A DNA stretch of 64,000 bases from contig NZ_CP109149.1 in NCBI RefSeq assembly GCF_035920345.1, forward strand, positions 7,998,001 through 8,062,000. The letters are read 5' to 3'. The notes under the pieces were generated by a model, which was not told the origin of the DNA, searched no databases, and worked only from the letters and a program-made list of their open reading frames with translations. A program made the position numbers and the translations under genes. The DNA is from Nocardia vinacea (GTDB taxonomy: Bacteria; Actinomycetota; Actinomycetes; Mycobacteriales; Mycobacteriaceae). Of the stretch, positions 55,701 to 61,923 are shown one piece after another. The stretch's first letter is position 1. Every line of letters begins with the position of its first letter.

Positions 55701-58700
55701 CGGAGCTGGCCGACCGACTTCCGGCGCAGGAGGATGCGGATGCGTGGACGCCGCGCCGAATTCGGGCGACCGTTGCCGAATTCGCGGGGCGGCGACTGCT
55801 TTCGGATGCCGATCGTGCCGTTGTAGCCGAATTGGAGCGGCTCGCACCGGAATTCGCACGAGTGGATGCCGAGGTCGGCGAACTCGCGGCCCGCATCGGA
55901 CTGGTCGACGAGTACGACCGGCTGCTGCAGGAGCGACGAGATCTGGTGCGCGAGCGCGAGTTCGTGCGCGCCAAGGCCAATGAGCGCGCCGCCAATTTGG
56001 GGCTGGACGATTCGACCGAATGGGTGCGCCGGGACCCGGATGCGCGCGACGAGGCGATTCAAGCGCTGCATGCCCACGCACGGACCGATGTCGTCGACGT
56101 GCTGGGTGGTCTCGAGGAGGCGAACCGGCAGGTGCGCAGTCCGGTCGAGCCCGGGGAGCAGGGACGGCGCGAAGAGGCGCTGCGCAAACTCATTGCGGCG
56201 ACCGAGGACTTCGAATCGCTCGACGATCAGGTGCGGCGCGCGGATCAGCGGCTGTCCGAGCTGGAGGACCAGGGCGTCGCGCGGCACCGCCCGCCGTCGG
56301 AGGAGGGTGCTGCCGACATCGATCGGATGGCGCGGGAGCGGGCGGAGGAGCTCCGGCAGATCAAGCCGCGGCGGACCATGCGCGACGATCTGGCCGTCCG
56401 GCTCGGTGTGGTCGATGAGTCGGGCAATCCGGATGAGGCTGCGCTGCAACCTGATCGGCTGCGCAGCACGATCACCGGTCTGCGATTCGATGCGGATGAC
56501 GAGGTGCGCGATGGCACGCTGTCGCCGGATGAGTCGGCGGCCCGCCATCGCGAGATCGACGGACTCTTCAACGCCGCCGACGATGTGAACCAGGCGCACA
56601 ATCGGATCGGTCGACTCCAGGACGAAATGGCCGGAGCCGCGGGCGTATGGCGGCAGCAGGTCGAAGCCGAAGGTGGCCGTATGGCCACCGACCGGGTCGG
56701 CATCGTGGAGGGCGAGCGACCCCGCATCATCGTGTACGGTCCGCGCCTCGATCCGGCGTCACCGCGCGCGGATCACGATCGGGCCCTCGCCGATGCGCTG
56801 CGCCGCGATCCCGCCGTCGCCCAGGCGATGGTGCGTCCGGAAACCCGCGTCGAATACCGCCAGGTGCTCGCGGATCGCGAGGGCAATACCCGGACGTTGC
56901 GAATGCCGCCACCCGAGATCCGGCGACTGAGCACCGGCTGGCACAACGGCAGACGTATGGATATGACGTCGTGGGTCGACGCCGAAGGCACTGTGCACCA
57001 TGTCGATCCGACTCGCCCCGATTGGGTGGGCAATCGAGATGCCGGGACGGTGCCGAAGAAGTTCACGCCCAAGGATCCGCCGGACGGTGTCAGCGGCTGG
57101 GCCATGGAGGATGTCGTCAACGACATCACCCTGCCGACCGATCACGTTCCGCCGGGTGAGATCGCGGAGAGCACGCTGCCGGTCAATATGCCGCAGGCGC
57201 CGTCACGCTACGACACGTCGTCCGTGCCGCCGGGCACACCGATCTTCGAACAGCATTGGGGCGGTGACGCTTACAACATCACCCGGCTGATCCTGATGGC
57301 CGCGCAGACGCCGAAGCATCCGGCGGTGAAGGCCTGGATCCAGGCGCATCCGGAGATCGGTGAGTGGGTGCAGGCCCGGCCGTGGCTGCAGAAGATTCCG
57401 CCGTTCGGCACCGTCTTCCGCAATTACGAGTGGTTCGCGGGACCGGAGCGCAATATTCAGCCCATGCATCGGCCGTGGGATCCGGCCGAACACGGCAACC
57501 CCGCGGACCGGGTGGAGATTTCCGAAGGGCTGCAACGGGAATGGGATCGCGACGTCGCGAACTGGCGTCGCGTGCAGGATTGGGCCGATGCCGAGTACGA
57601 GCGGTTCCTCGCCGATGACAGCGATATCGATCGGATCATGGACGGGCTCGACGCCCACCGCCGTGCCCAGCAGGTGGCTGCGGCACGGGATGTGGTCGGG
57701 ACCGTGCAGGACAGGCTGGTAACCGCGGATCGCGGTATCGACCCGACCCGCGATGTCGATGCGCAGTTCCTGCGGATGCAGGACGAAAATGACCGTGTCG
57801 CAGACGATTTGGCCGACCGCTTTCAGGTCGACGATCGGGATGCGGTACGCGACACCATCGCCGATATTCGCGAGCTCTTGCGCGCGGGCGCCGATCCGGA
57901 TGCGATCGCTCAGATCCTGGCCCAGCACACGCGCCACGACGTACCGGATTTCACGCGCGCCGAGATCGAGCAGATCAAGAACCACCTGATGGTCGACGAG
58001 CATCTGGTGCGCGATTACAGCGATCCCAATGGCACGTATATCCGTCGCCCGATGGATCGCCTCGCCGATGTCGCCGAGGCATGGAACCGGTTGATGGCGG
58101 GCGAACCGCTGCCCCAGGACCTGGTCCTGCTGCAGGATGCGCGCGCCGAATCCGGCTTCCTGCGCGCCAATCCCGGTGCCACCTGGCGCGCCGCCAACAC
58201 CCACGCCATCGGCCTCGGCTTCCACTGGGACGCGGACCGCCCGCCGCTCACCGACTGGCGTGCGGGCATTCCGTACGCCGTCGACATCGTCGCGCCTGAT
58301 CCGTCCTGGTCGCCGCCCGACCAGCACGCCGGCCCCGAACTGCCTCCGCCGCCGGATGCGCCGCAGTTGGGTGCCACCCCGCCGAAGCCGGATGCGCCGA
58401 GCTCCGATGGGAGTGCGCGACCCGGTGCGGAGCCGGAATCCGTGCCGGAGGTTCAACCGGAAGGCACTGCGCCGGGACAGGATCCCGATCCGGCCGCTCG
58501 ACAGGCCGAAATCGAACGCGTCGCGGACGAATGGGCAGCTGCGTTCGTCGCCCGTGAAGACGCGCGCACCGCCCTCGACGAGGCTATGGCCGACCCGAGC
58601 CCGGAACACGCGGACGAACAACAGGCCGCGACCCGCCGACTGGACGAGGCCGACGCCGAACTGACGCGGCTGAACGAGGAACTGAGCCGTGCGGTTGCCC

Positions 58701-61354
58701 ACGACATCGCGGAAACTGAAGCAACTCATCATGATTCGGGAGGAACGCGGCCGGACGCGCCTGCACGGCAGGATTATTCGGGCACCGATACCTCGCCCGA
58801 CGTGACCGGCGACGGTGGTTCAGGTCGTCCACCTCGAGACCACCCGACCCCGGCATCTCCGGACGAACCCACCGACCCGGTGCAGCGAATCGAGCAGACT
58901 CGCCAGCGCGCCGAGGCGGGGTTCGACGAGTTGCAGCGCCGCATCGATGCCTGGCACGAGGAAGCGCTGCGCGAGAACGAGCAGCGCCATGAGGAAGCAC
59001 TCCGATCACTCTTGGATTCCGCTCCGCCGCCATTGTCGGACCCGCCGCTGGACGGCGCTGAGCCGACATCGGACGATGCTGCCGGACCGGATGGTTCGCC
59101 GAGCCGACACACGGACGGCGATTCCCTCGACCCGGTGCAGCGAATCGAGCAGGCGCTCCAACGGGCTCAGGCCGGATTCGATGAGTTGCAACGTCGCATT
59201 GATGCCTGGCATGCGGATGCGTTGCGGGAAAACGAGCGCCGCTATGAGGAGGCCATCAACTCGCTGAGTGAGCCGGACCGGCCGGTGTGGCGCGACGGCT
59301 CATCGACTCCGATACGGGAAGCGCCGCTCTCGGATGTTGTCGAGCAACCTGATTCAGCGATTCCGCAACATCCGGATGAGGTCAGCTCTGATCCGGTGCG
59401 GCGGATCGAGGAAACGTGGCAGCGCGCCGAGGCCGGATTCGATGAGCTACAGCGCCGGATCGATGCATGGCATGCGGAAGCGTTGGCAGAGAACGGGCGT
59501 CGCTTCGACGAGGCCATACGTGCCTTGGCTGATCCCGGCCCCCAGCCGAATTCTGATTTGCCAGCTGCGGACCCTGTTGCACGGCAGAGTGATCCGCTGC
59601 GTGAGATCGAAGAGATCCGCCAACGCACCGCCGCTGGGTTCGATGAGTTGCAGCGACGAATCGATACGTGGCATGCGGATGCGCTGGCGGCCAACCAGCG
59701 CAGGCATGAAGAAGCCCTCCAGGCACTGGCGGAGCGGCCGCGACCGGACGATGGTGCCGAGCAGAGCGATCTACTGCGCAGGATCGACGAGCTTCGCCAG
59801 CGCGCCCAGGCCGGGCTGGATGAGTTGCAGCAGCGGATCGATGCCTGGCACGAAGAGGCATCGGCGGCGAATCAACGCAGGTTCGACGAGTTCAACCGAT
59901 CGTTGAATGCGACGGTGCCGGAGGGGGATAACTCCGACACAAGTGGTCGTGCGCCGGAGCCCGGCCAGGCCGATTCGGGTCCGGCGGAGGCCCGCGGACC
60001 GCTCGCGGGGCGGTCGGGTGATTCCGAGCCGTCGCCGCTCCCCGGCTCGGTGCTGCGCTCCCATATCCCGCATCCGCCGAGGCTGAACCACGAGTACGAG
60101 ATGCCTGATCCGCCGAGCAGGGCACCGTTCGATCCGACGTGGCCGCTGCCGAAGCACCCGCCGGAACCCCCGAAGCCACCACACCCGCCAACGCCACCAC
60201 ACCCACCGAAGCCGCCTGTGCCGCCGCGGCCGCCTGTGCTGCCGCATGAGCCGAAGCCGCCCAAACCACCTGTCCCCCCGAAGCCCCCGCTTCCACCGAC
60301 ACCACCGGTTTCGCCTGTGCCACCTACTCCTCCGGTGCCATCGCCGACGCCAGTGCTACCTTTCCCACCGACGCCCCCGGTGCCGCCGACGACACCGGAA
60401 CCACCGACGCCACCGGTGCCACCGGCTACACCGACGCCTCCGGTGCCACTGCCGACGCCGGTGCCACCTTTCCCACCGACGCCACCGGAACCACCGGTGC
60501 CACCAACGACGCCGGTGCCGCCTTTCCCGCCGCCGCCGGAACCTCCGGTGCCGCCGACCACGCCACCGGAACCACCGGTGCCTCCGCCGCCGCTGGTGCC
60601 CCCGTTCCCCCCGACCACGCCGGAACCCCCGCAACCCCCGACGTTCCCACCCCACGACCCGACCACACCCCCGCACGACCGGATACACCCACCGTCATCA
60701 GGCCACCCGTCGGAACCCCCGAACCGCCCGGATACGCCCGTAACCTCGGAGCCACCCAACCAGCACCATTCAGGTGCCCCGATGTCTCCCGGCCGGCCCG
60801 ACGCATCCCACCAGCCGATCAACCCCATTGCACCGCAACAAGACCCGACTACTCAAACAACTCCACCGCCGATGACACCCCCAACCATCGGCGCACCACC
60901 GTCACCCACACGAAACCGCCAAGGTTCCAACGGCCACCGCAACCGCCCATCCCAGAACGGCAACAGTGCAACGCTTTTCGTCCAACCCTTCTCCGGCTTC
61001 GGAGTGCCCGCACACTTCGACCCGGAAACCGGCGCACTCCAAGCCGTCGGTGGCGGAATCGGCCCGCAACTCGGCGTATACGGTGATCTCGGTGACACAC
61101 CGGTCGTCTTCTACCGAGACCTCTCCGGCCTCGCCCTACGCATCGGCGACAACACCATCAACCTCGACACCCCCCTCGTCGCAATCGAATGGGAACCCGT
61201 AGAGAACCGCCGAACCCGCTTCGCCGTCACCGCCTCCGGCACCGTGGTCTGTCAACTCCTGTACCGCTCGCTCCCACCCGAACTCGACCTGGGCCGCCTG
61301 ATCCACGACGTCTGCGCCACCCCCACCCGCCGCACCCAAATCTTCATCCGCTGA
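40736..61354 (+). CDS. Giant multidomain polymorphic toxin, type VII secretion-linked, papain-fold glutamine deamidase domain
   Basis: 6,872 residues in one uninterrupted frame (about 0.7 MDa). In order: WXG100-like helical head (1-105) and a Gly-rich hydrophobic part (108-272); two 9-residue repeat arrays (446-508, 825-966); papain-fold toxin domain of the glutamine deamidase type, triad C1052, H1134, D1149; metallopeptidase-like domain (DUF6782-like) with H1272-E-x-x-H1276, and three decayed copies near 1620-1830, 2240-2450 and 2685-2900; PI3/4-kinase-like domain with K1870, D1951, D1969; a further toxin-associated domain (2066-2207); six copies of an unnamed 80-90 residue module from 1522 to 5395; helical repeats; five coiled-coil repeats (6047-6391); a proline-rich stalk (about 6472-6735); and a C-terminal cap of about 125 residues. 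The operon with EspC- and YbaB-like genes suggests ESX export. Secretion and toxicity are inferred. Confidence 0.92.
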   Translation: MAELPGYLKWLEWVAGSDWPAGDPDGMWGLADDWRAAAAGLRDILPDIRAAKTASLKAYQDGDGIEAIIANFDSYLEGPQSLEMLARDFEKLADSATSVGTEIEYGQLMLITSLALLAAEIAIAWIFPPTAPAEEALAIAGTRVAIRIIAKRIMDKIVEIVAKFLGRRLANFLVRHIAIDTVLGTVQDWGIQQYQVNSGHRKEVNWEQVGITAISSAIGAGVASPIGERLGKKLAETEMKAWLRGLLTGATAGTAGAIAGFGGSVGAQFAFTWAKSGPEGGWDKAVEGLKKTEFDLRMLTAGASNGAMSGANRAAAEKFYQNRHPDWYRPNGSPVNPDDLTRIGFRPDAGPVGAGAGADGGGRAGAGSGTGQTGEGAPNAGHTGEPVAGRGAGDGAADGSTAHAVDDGSAAGVDGSSNSHGAGDDSARVHGADDGMSKAGAAADGSTARAGDDGSAAHAGDDGATARAGGDGATAHAGDDGSAVRAGDDGSAVRAGDDDATAHAGDDGSSAARADADASTNTQRVGDGTADGGVDQSSTRNSEEGAGSGGAVRPAGESASHSDASAVQTNSTAESNGAGDRTGSADHAGAREGQGRLDADTRADLTPASVEHSSNATADGSRVSGDNAAPQAGTAAASPTLQTGTAPTHPGTAPTHAAPDARTSATPSTPRTTSTADMRPGATANTETSRGEQARPQPTAEPRTTDPRSTTPSTADTRTTTDGRPGPDRFRTGTGDTSSEPESRRATTEIRAGAAQSTPRHPTAEPIAGPQPEPAPIHAETHADDNATVRPNSDPAAHPDSAGAVQPNRDTAGRYGAVPPVNDSVVRSDGDSAVRPDSTNALRPEGESPVLSDGDGATRPEGDGVARHESDGPVRRDGDGAALRDGDGAVPSVGDGAVRPDGDRAVRSEGDGMARREGDSAVHPENESVVRPDGDDAVRPRNEGAVRIEGDGVLRAEGEDGEHRGADIEPAKSHRADDSARREEVEARREAARQRAQSLDPAVAFVPQPAAEPHTHRTAGDAPTDRSREAADVQQRQGGDEPRIPERNRGRCAELSLRLIKALTGSSAIRLPERVIGLDGMTAAEVQTAAGGQLRSYDGHAEIARLLLSMPEGSSALVVDEYSGPVDRYNVGAHAYVLVHENGGIVVRDPGAGRVEGFPPTVPRELRGTYAIAFDAAGKPLHPIGSEHPLATDPGARIGRSLDAQPDQVRELLRQTETGRRIAASFDNSPVRDGFEPSAGDGRAGEFRRRELTAVAFTSGADHVQQALTLAHESVHAERYVQGRTGDVRGMARDEFVRTMVDEEAAATGRRFQLAQEFRDLGHDIAVHPLEETYTTAYRAAADLSASDSSLTPAEIRQAAHDVAVDALRQEIATHEWRNGKNYTDYYGDAWDRMHAADAELPSGARMQDTPGDITESLRTGALDRESAFRDLRNTSEELGKRATALGLDPTLARQPLQRQITERMQRITNELAGPDIPPEQQAELRTEEHDLRTLADLADQRQHAQATYDHHADQLADAAIREVLTQQVRENPDARMLNEHIVHIPGEPDRLVIASGADDHQRVLREAQQHPEIRDLLARPEVVREHLNVDADKIGRIRVEPIDEPSPNQFDRATDLTPLDRAGQAAQERIARIREQLRETEIGRWADEVLTRHDVDIVHESGADDRYYPSRRTLALDVGTSDAAQMAALVHGAIHVELAHTRATPGGAQERMRLPREEYIARMLDEETRAHTLEIVAAKQLGAAGHDLAETPLERAYTAAYDRARARAHEENSEAPAAELDRIANDAGLDAIRPEVAQHRPEHSTETHAEFYGHAWDDAHGIRSFDDIVRSAIASGERSVTVLSEGSSVHAARKVELVTFNDGTELIRKTVLNPRHAVAERLASLLGRTIGANVPEVFHAKSNVVYMEKLTGRVAAERHPQFVDVHELGYADTVAGRALGLLDALIRIPDRDAQGWMIGPQREVLGIDHSRGFEESDAARHALSPFAEHFLRRNGDSIEVIDHHLPRAVVDAITERVAALRPEFVKHGRGQWHDTVMARLAEIRAHAGELPPEHGDVAMRPEDSSRRDEDFDDRPNAYTNRYGGDNQHGIHGRVDADGALRATVRIGDGTPTGREMFRDMMRELGHQVTEIRAEWNADDRVRDDLDTFNAGVQELYLTPEEAARNTFTGKLAVELGFTEVSFDHDAMRGRPGEYEKVVAHFSRPETSVRSEAPGDGADSPEFRPTGDGPEPDTGAWQVRPRDMAGGPVWELLGRSEIGREAADALRAAGVAVRFEDGQRDSFNGRTMDVSVDTHDRSQPAQAEALVRAAVLADAVLSGRVEVDPARIRAIDRADYVDAQLRTEAEVLGRQAEFRRELGAAGYPETAPTTHDIADSAYTRALHEQYLTARDAAVAAADPGLGEHELRRIGRAAGIEAVLSGDMFDSPLYPSEGASLRDIHGGTWDAQQHPDGMYEPASAESARELQRLVREHAALTRELRAVEGDWNRAVRRLGAFDPEIHRGDRDLFERGRQAVTDNRIRRASGAGMNSERTAQVRALAELTRRHGEVEAERNRLLDEIAARVGREVLGPEALDGHWVDDRVAVLPGEPLRVIVVDARGDHAAISRAAADRGSDLHRAIRYGDAVAERVRVSVDDSGAVQVRREPVDLRAAWVDAAAADVRAEVDHLVAPRPPDEPAAALPDQSMADTAQVASDRLQRILRGNGLGRWATEVLARHGVEIRFGLDVDSSRYDGRQQRGVDAGYDPASNTVLLGLTDTPSQHAAEAIRAAYLAEQLGDGPLERFTLGRDEYVDLMLDREAMAQARAFEFDRWRQFGTEASPAPETLLSKAYKDAFKQAEQQALRAYRDNREVADSMIDAAAHHAAAREVRNRLVELGPRVDGGDLAAFYRARWDSAHGITRAPGEGPPTHHTDTPAIRDQRNRQYAAEIESLRLLRDSGRFVPVGPAERAYADAYDRAYQRAERAAARSNDPAIRPERAGYEAGREALRKYIDKVGLEPAEVAFDVARHADDNVDDYRPWSDKTEPETGRPADQDASPRPMSSEETADRVRRALDDELARDPGGARRTERVGQFPGHQPVGRGRLVVVAPEGQHMDALRELAATHPEYTNVLWDGTQRIEYLQVGPGSDGLHDARFITADTAEGPYRRPTEDEAATELLAHYLRYRAAGQTDVGFDAWVRQLGPDAFNTRENAYPNLEGRLRLDFMARGYELVEADPSIGEPHPAEVARRLLTRQVAMPESADTAGRERRWPQFSRTEVKTRAWDFPVTLQSDGNGGWRVAPPTGAGGAGDVLARQFQGMSDTDTGRLRERITRILLDGSADLHDHSAPKGLLRRITDRLSFGNRSDEGDAAPRPIDRPRPEDDSFDAPEFPPAHPDDGAQERQAQQQRQDVLDRLAAENAVAVRERDEARAAGDPERIARTEERVERLDEAMAIALQRDALLRAGAIPVTDRVGVVPGELARVFVVGWGDGDPVRVLDDAAAQHPQLAELRAEPGTVVRELRIGAQGETRVLRIDDPAARQEVERPAEAGGGGKKPPSEPPVPAGTPDYPEHSRNENSGNGSEEPSAGRPFAPANPDAPRRVVIDANGEEVPLQVRPDDAGRWRVEAPEESRTPARPADSEPPEKKSPLRRAWERIREKMRVRGYVGDYPKYPSGSGEDRRGQNALKDGVEHAPDLFESHPNAPHPPQATPGHETVARPAPESAGEGLNMARIAKEGWTAWRNREHLPILNRFSGRTRDVAGDFVVPRTSDGEEYRFWVSDADPDLVRQTVTELLEVEAIAPEEARAVLEEALAVADPKQRQRIIDDLENFGLISDEEARALEHEPTHPEPTTELDGPPPEDESLTDKAHRLGFDLPDESPETIRRVLDEQQYRTMREAAVIAGLAEAADRFNEEVTRPYVDADLLGDSAPELHGREPVAGEIEDPDARRLDEDEDYYDEDEPTRESGPGWGAPDATGRPVPLADQLSIFDDNPMGRFLKELISAFDGHPGLQNFRPVGNGADPLREWGDIGDGQELGRDQGPRVFFEHALRRDQLRDEASTWAQMFGLDLNDVNPRNLDATLRRLWAENDARAARVAEFADAAEPHLRAGEQEPVGEIHGDQVARVPVGEGAPDRLVVINGPLDRADALARALANDPALADALNRGEVELDYRNARTDRVGQIHLDPVETPEVYHHRETIDGRELVVTMVRDNDGQWRAVQAPIEEPTSHSPGHESDAPPRTRAEMVAEIVDLANELGLGPAALHPDRLAQTIAELKLANALRAGQVEALADFARTMNEIENFNDIGDARGQLAHRLDIPESELTPRRAAEALADPEWRSARREQQFKDLADYAKQLRDIDLRAVNAARDRLAAQLGLNSSELLQPNKIRIADDGEILRGLDANGLDPAKLRKVIAGLEGKHDQVVDALTEYMRALIDVDPYSDVPRGDLSADPRAAGEPPIHELACVQALRELLTEAMQSGDALDLGSVLADHPGRADGVSGEGRGRPEPNRDWARLVGVDIAGADDATFRKVYEAYRDGKIEKHEGLSPSELTAELGRIRAEIQTRAEQIRNLAALLDEFYDAPSELAGAPRGLGGPDEGGPGPKPVGPEDPGASGAVDPSVRPGGDESEPGAQQESGSGGVADPPVRPGGDESGAASELDSRSDWKRQMDAEQDEWNARMHAELDEWVARMRAEENVPQRNSDDPRSRIDEAFQRESAAAEADFRRHEEASEAAHQALLDHLDELARRLEERFGDVDDSQKTVPAPDSADSEPPIDEASPHDSGDGEESAHHQDEDAEYRALIDQLDELVRRLEGDSEEPPPSDEDGPEPTALPSGPPHDPPDSPASGAKLIPESSEPTRAEEPVLVRFDDDSDGVEPVRPEEAGPDEATEPVAEAGGGSKKPPADPPAPPVPEPEEPSGGNQGGEERGGDNRRDDPPTSELEKPSGRNQDSEQSGAENRRNDTEAAGNSEPGSEARTGPEHEEAVRVHADAIARRDALAAQIAELADRLPAQEDADAWTPRRIRATVAEFAGRRLLSDADRAVVAELERLAPEFARVDAEVGELAARIGLVDEYDRLLQERRDLVREREFVRAKANERAANLGLDDSTEWVRRDPDARDEAIQALHAHARTDVVDVLGGLEEANRQVRSPVEPGEQGRREEALRKLIAATEDFESLDDQVRRADQRLSELEDQGVARHRPPSEEGAADIDRMARERAEELRQIKPRRTMRDDLAVRLGVVDESGNPDEAALQPDRLRSTITGLRFDADDEVRDGTLSPDESAARHREIDGLFNAADDVNQAHNRIGRLQDEMAGAAGVWRQQVEAEGGRMATDRVGIVEGERPRIIVYGPRLDPASPRADHDRALADALRRDPAVAQAMVRPETRVEYRQVLADREGNTRTLRMPPPEIRRLSTGWHNGRRMDMTSWVDAEGTVHHVDPTRPDWVGNRDAGTVPKKFTPKDPPDGVSGWAMEDVVNDITLPTDHVPPGEIAESTLPVNMPQAPSRYDTSSVPPGTPIFEQHWGGDAYNITRLILMAAQTPKHPAVKAWIQAHPEIGEWVQARPWLQKIPPFGTVFRNYEWFAGPERNIQPMHRPWDPAEHGNPADRVEISEGLQREWDRDVANWRRVQDWADAEYERFLADDSDIDRIMDGLDAHRRAQQVAAARDVVGTVQDRLVTADRGIDPTRDVDAQFLRMQDENDRVADDLADRFQVDDRDAVRDTIADIRELLRAGADPDAIAQILAQHTRHDVPDFTRAEIEQIKNHLMVDEHLVRDYSDPNGTYIRRPMDRLADVAEAWNRLMAGEPLPQDLVLLQDARAESGFLRANPGATWRAANTHAIGLGFHWDADRPPLTDWRAGIPYAVDIVAPDPSWSPPDQHAGPELPPPPDAPQLGATPPKPDAPSSDGSARPGAEPESVPEVQPEGTAPGQDPDPAARQAEIERVADEWAAAFVAREDARTALDEAMADPSPEHADEQQAATRRLDEADAELTRLNEELSRAVAHDIAETEATHHDSGGTRPDAPARQDYSGTDTSPDVTGDGGSGRPPRDHPTPASPDEPTDPVQRIEQTRQRAEAGFDELQRRIDAWHEEALRENEQRHEEALRSLLDSAPPPLSDPPLDGAEPTSDDAAGPDGSPSRHTDGDSLDPVQRIEQALQRAQAGFDELQRRIDAWHADALRENERRYEEAINSLSEPDRPVWRDGSSTPIREAPLSDVVEQPDSAIPQHPDEVSSDPVRRIEETWQRAEAGFDELQRRIDAWHAEALAENGRRFDEAIRALADPGPQPNSDLPAADPVARQSDPLREIEEIRQRTAAGFDELQRRIDTWHADALAANQRRHEEALQALAERPRPDDGAEQSDLLRRIDELRQRAQAGLDELQQRIDAWHEEASAANQRRFDEFNRSLNATVPEGDNSDTSGRAPEPGQADSGPAEARGPLAGRSGDSEPSPLPGSVLRSHIPHPPRLNHEYEMPDPPSRAPFDPTWPLPKHPPEPPKPPHPPTPPHPPKPPVPPRPPVLPHEPKPPKPPVPPKPPLPPTPPVSPVPPTPPVPSPTPVLPFPPTPPVPPTTPEPPTPPVPPATPTPPVPLPTPVPPFPPTPPEPPVPPTTPVPPFPPPPEPPVPPTTPPEPPVPPPPLVPPFPPTTPEPPQPPTFPPHDPTTPPHDRIHPPSSGHPSEPPNRPDTPVTSEPPNQHHSGAPMSPGRPDASHQPINPIAPQQDPTTQTTPPPMTPPTIGAPPSPTRNRQGSNGHRNRPSQNGNSATLFVQPFSGFGVPAHFDPETGALQAVGGGIGPQLGVYGDLGDTPVVFYRDLSGLALRIGDNTINLDTPLVAIEWEPVENRRTRFAVTASGTVVCQLLYRSLPPELDLGRLIHDVCATPTRRTQIFIR
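42071..42259 (+). repeat. 27-bp (9-residue) tandem repeat array inside the giant gene
   Basis: Seven in-frame units of nine residues, consensus [SA]A[AVT][HR]AGDDG, for example STARAGDDG, SAAHAGDDG and SAVRAGDDG. DNA copies are similar but not identical. It forms an acidic, flexible, Asp/Gly-rich linker between the WXG100-like head and the effector domains. Confidence 0.88.
43208..43632 (+). repeat. Second 9-residue repeat array inside the giant gene
   Basis: About 15 degenerate in-frame units of nine residues, consensus close to VRPDGDGA with one variable residue (for example AVRPDGDRA, VRSEGDGMA). The period equals that of the array at 42071-42259. It lies just before the papain-fold domain and is predicted to be a disordered linker. 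Confidence 0.82.
58874..59910 (+). repeat. Five coiled-coil repeats in the giant gene
   Basis: Units begin at 58874, 59129, 59390, 59591 and 59768. Each has a near-identical helix of about 48 residues, containing QRA-AGFDELQRRIDAWH followed by a charged EAL-EN-RR segment. They are joined by variable Pro/Asp-rich linkers of decreasing length. The strict conservation of the helix and the free drift of linkers suggest selection on the helix. Confidence 0.88.
60150..60940 (+). repeat. Proline-rich stalk region of the giant gene
   Basis: About 260 residues dominated by PP, PPxP, PPVPP and TPPEPP triplets coded by CCG/CCA-rich DNA. The region is expected to form extended polyproline II helix. It separates the coiled-coil repeats from the C-terminal cap. 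Confidence 0.88.
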
Positions 61355-61923
61355 CCCAGGCGCACCGATCGAGCCGGTTGCTTGTCCGGATTCGCTGGTG
61401 GTGGGCAGTATTCCGGCCTGAGCGAACCCGGCTAGGCGATAACCGGGCATCGCTTAGATCGGCCCTCGTGAATGCTCTTGCGGGACACGGAATTCGGACC
61501 AGTACTGACGACGCATCGCATCCCACAACCGCGCGAGTTTCGGGAATTGCTTGCGCATCTGAACCAGGTCCGAGGCAGGGGCGGACATCAACCGTCGGCT
61601 CGAGAAGGCTTCCGAGCGGAGCGAGGAATCGGCGAATCTGGCCGAGCAGCAGGAACTCGACATCGAGATGAAGAGGCTCGAGCTCGATCAACGACGGCAA
61701 GAACTGGAGATGCGTCAACGCGAGTTCGAGTTCGAGATGGAGAAGAAGCGAGGGGGCCTTACGGAGTGAGGCGGGTCCAGAGCTGTTCCTTCAGGGACGG
61801 TTAAGCGGTGGACTTTCGTGAATCGCGTATCTCGGCGCTGTGCCAGGATAGGAACGGTAATAAGCTCGGGCACTGTGCGTGCGTTCCCATGTGCGGTGCG
61901 CAGATGAGGGAGATTGCGGCAAC
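61355..61923. other. 569-bp gap after the giant gene, with a broken coiled-coil reading frame
   Basis: No intact gene is convincing. A frame from ATG 61472 reads well to about 61580 (PQPREFRELLAHLNQV). A different frame then continues as a charged coiled coil (LEKASERSEESANLAEQQ, then RRQELEMRQREFEFEMEKK) to TGA 61767-61769. Together they look like one small gene with a frameshift. The only intact start in the second frame is ATG 61668, giving 33 residues. Two short genes cannot be excluded. Confidence 0.45.
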
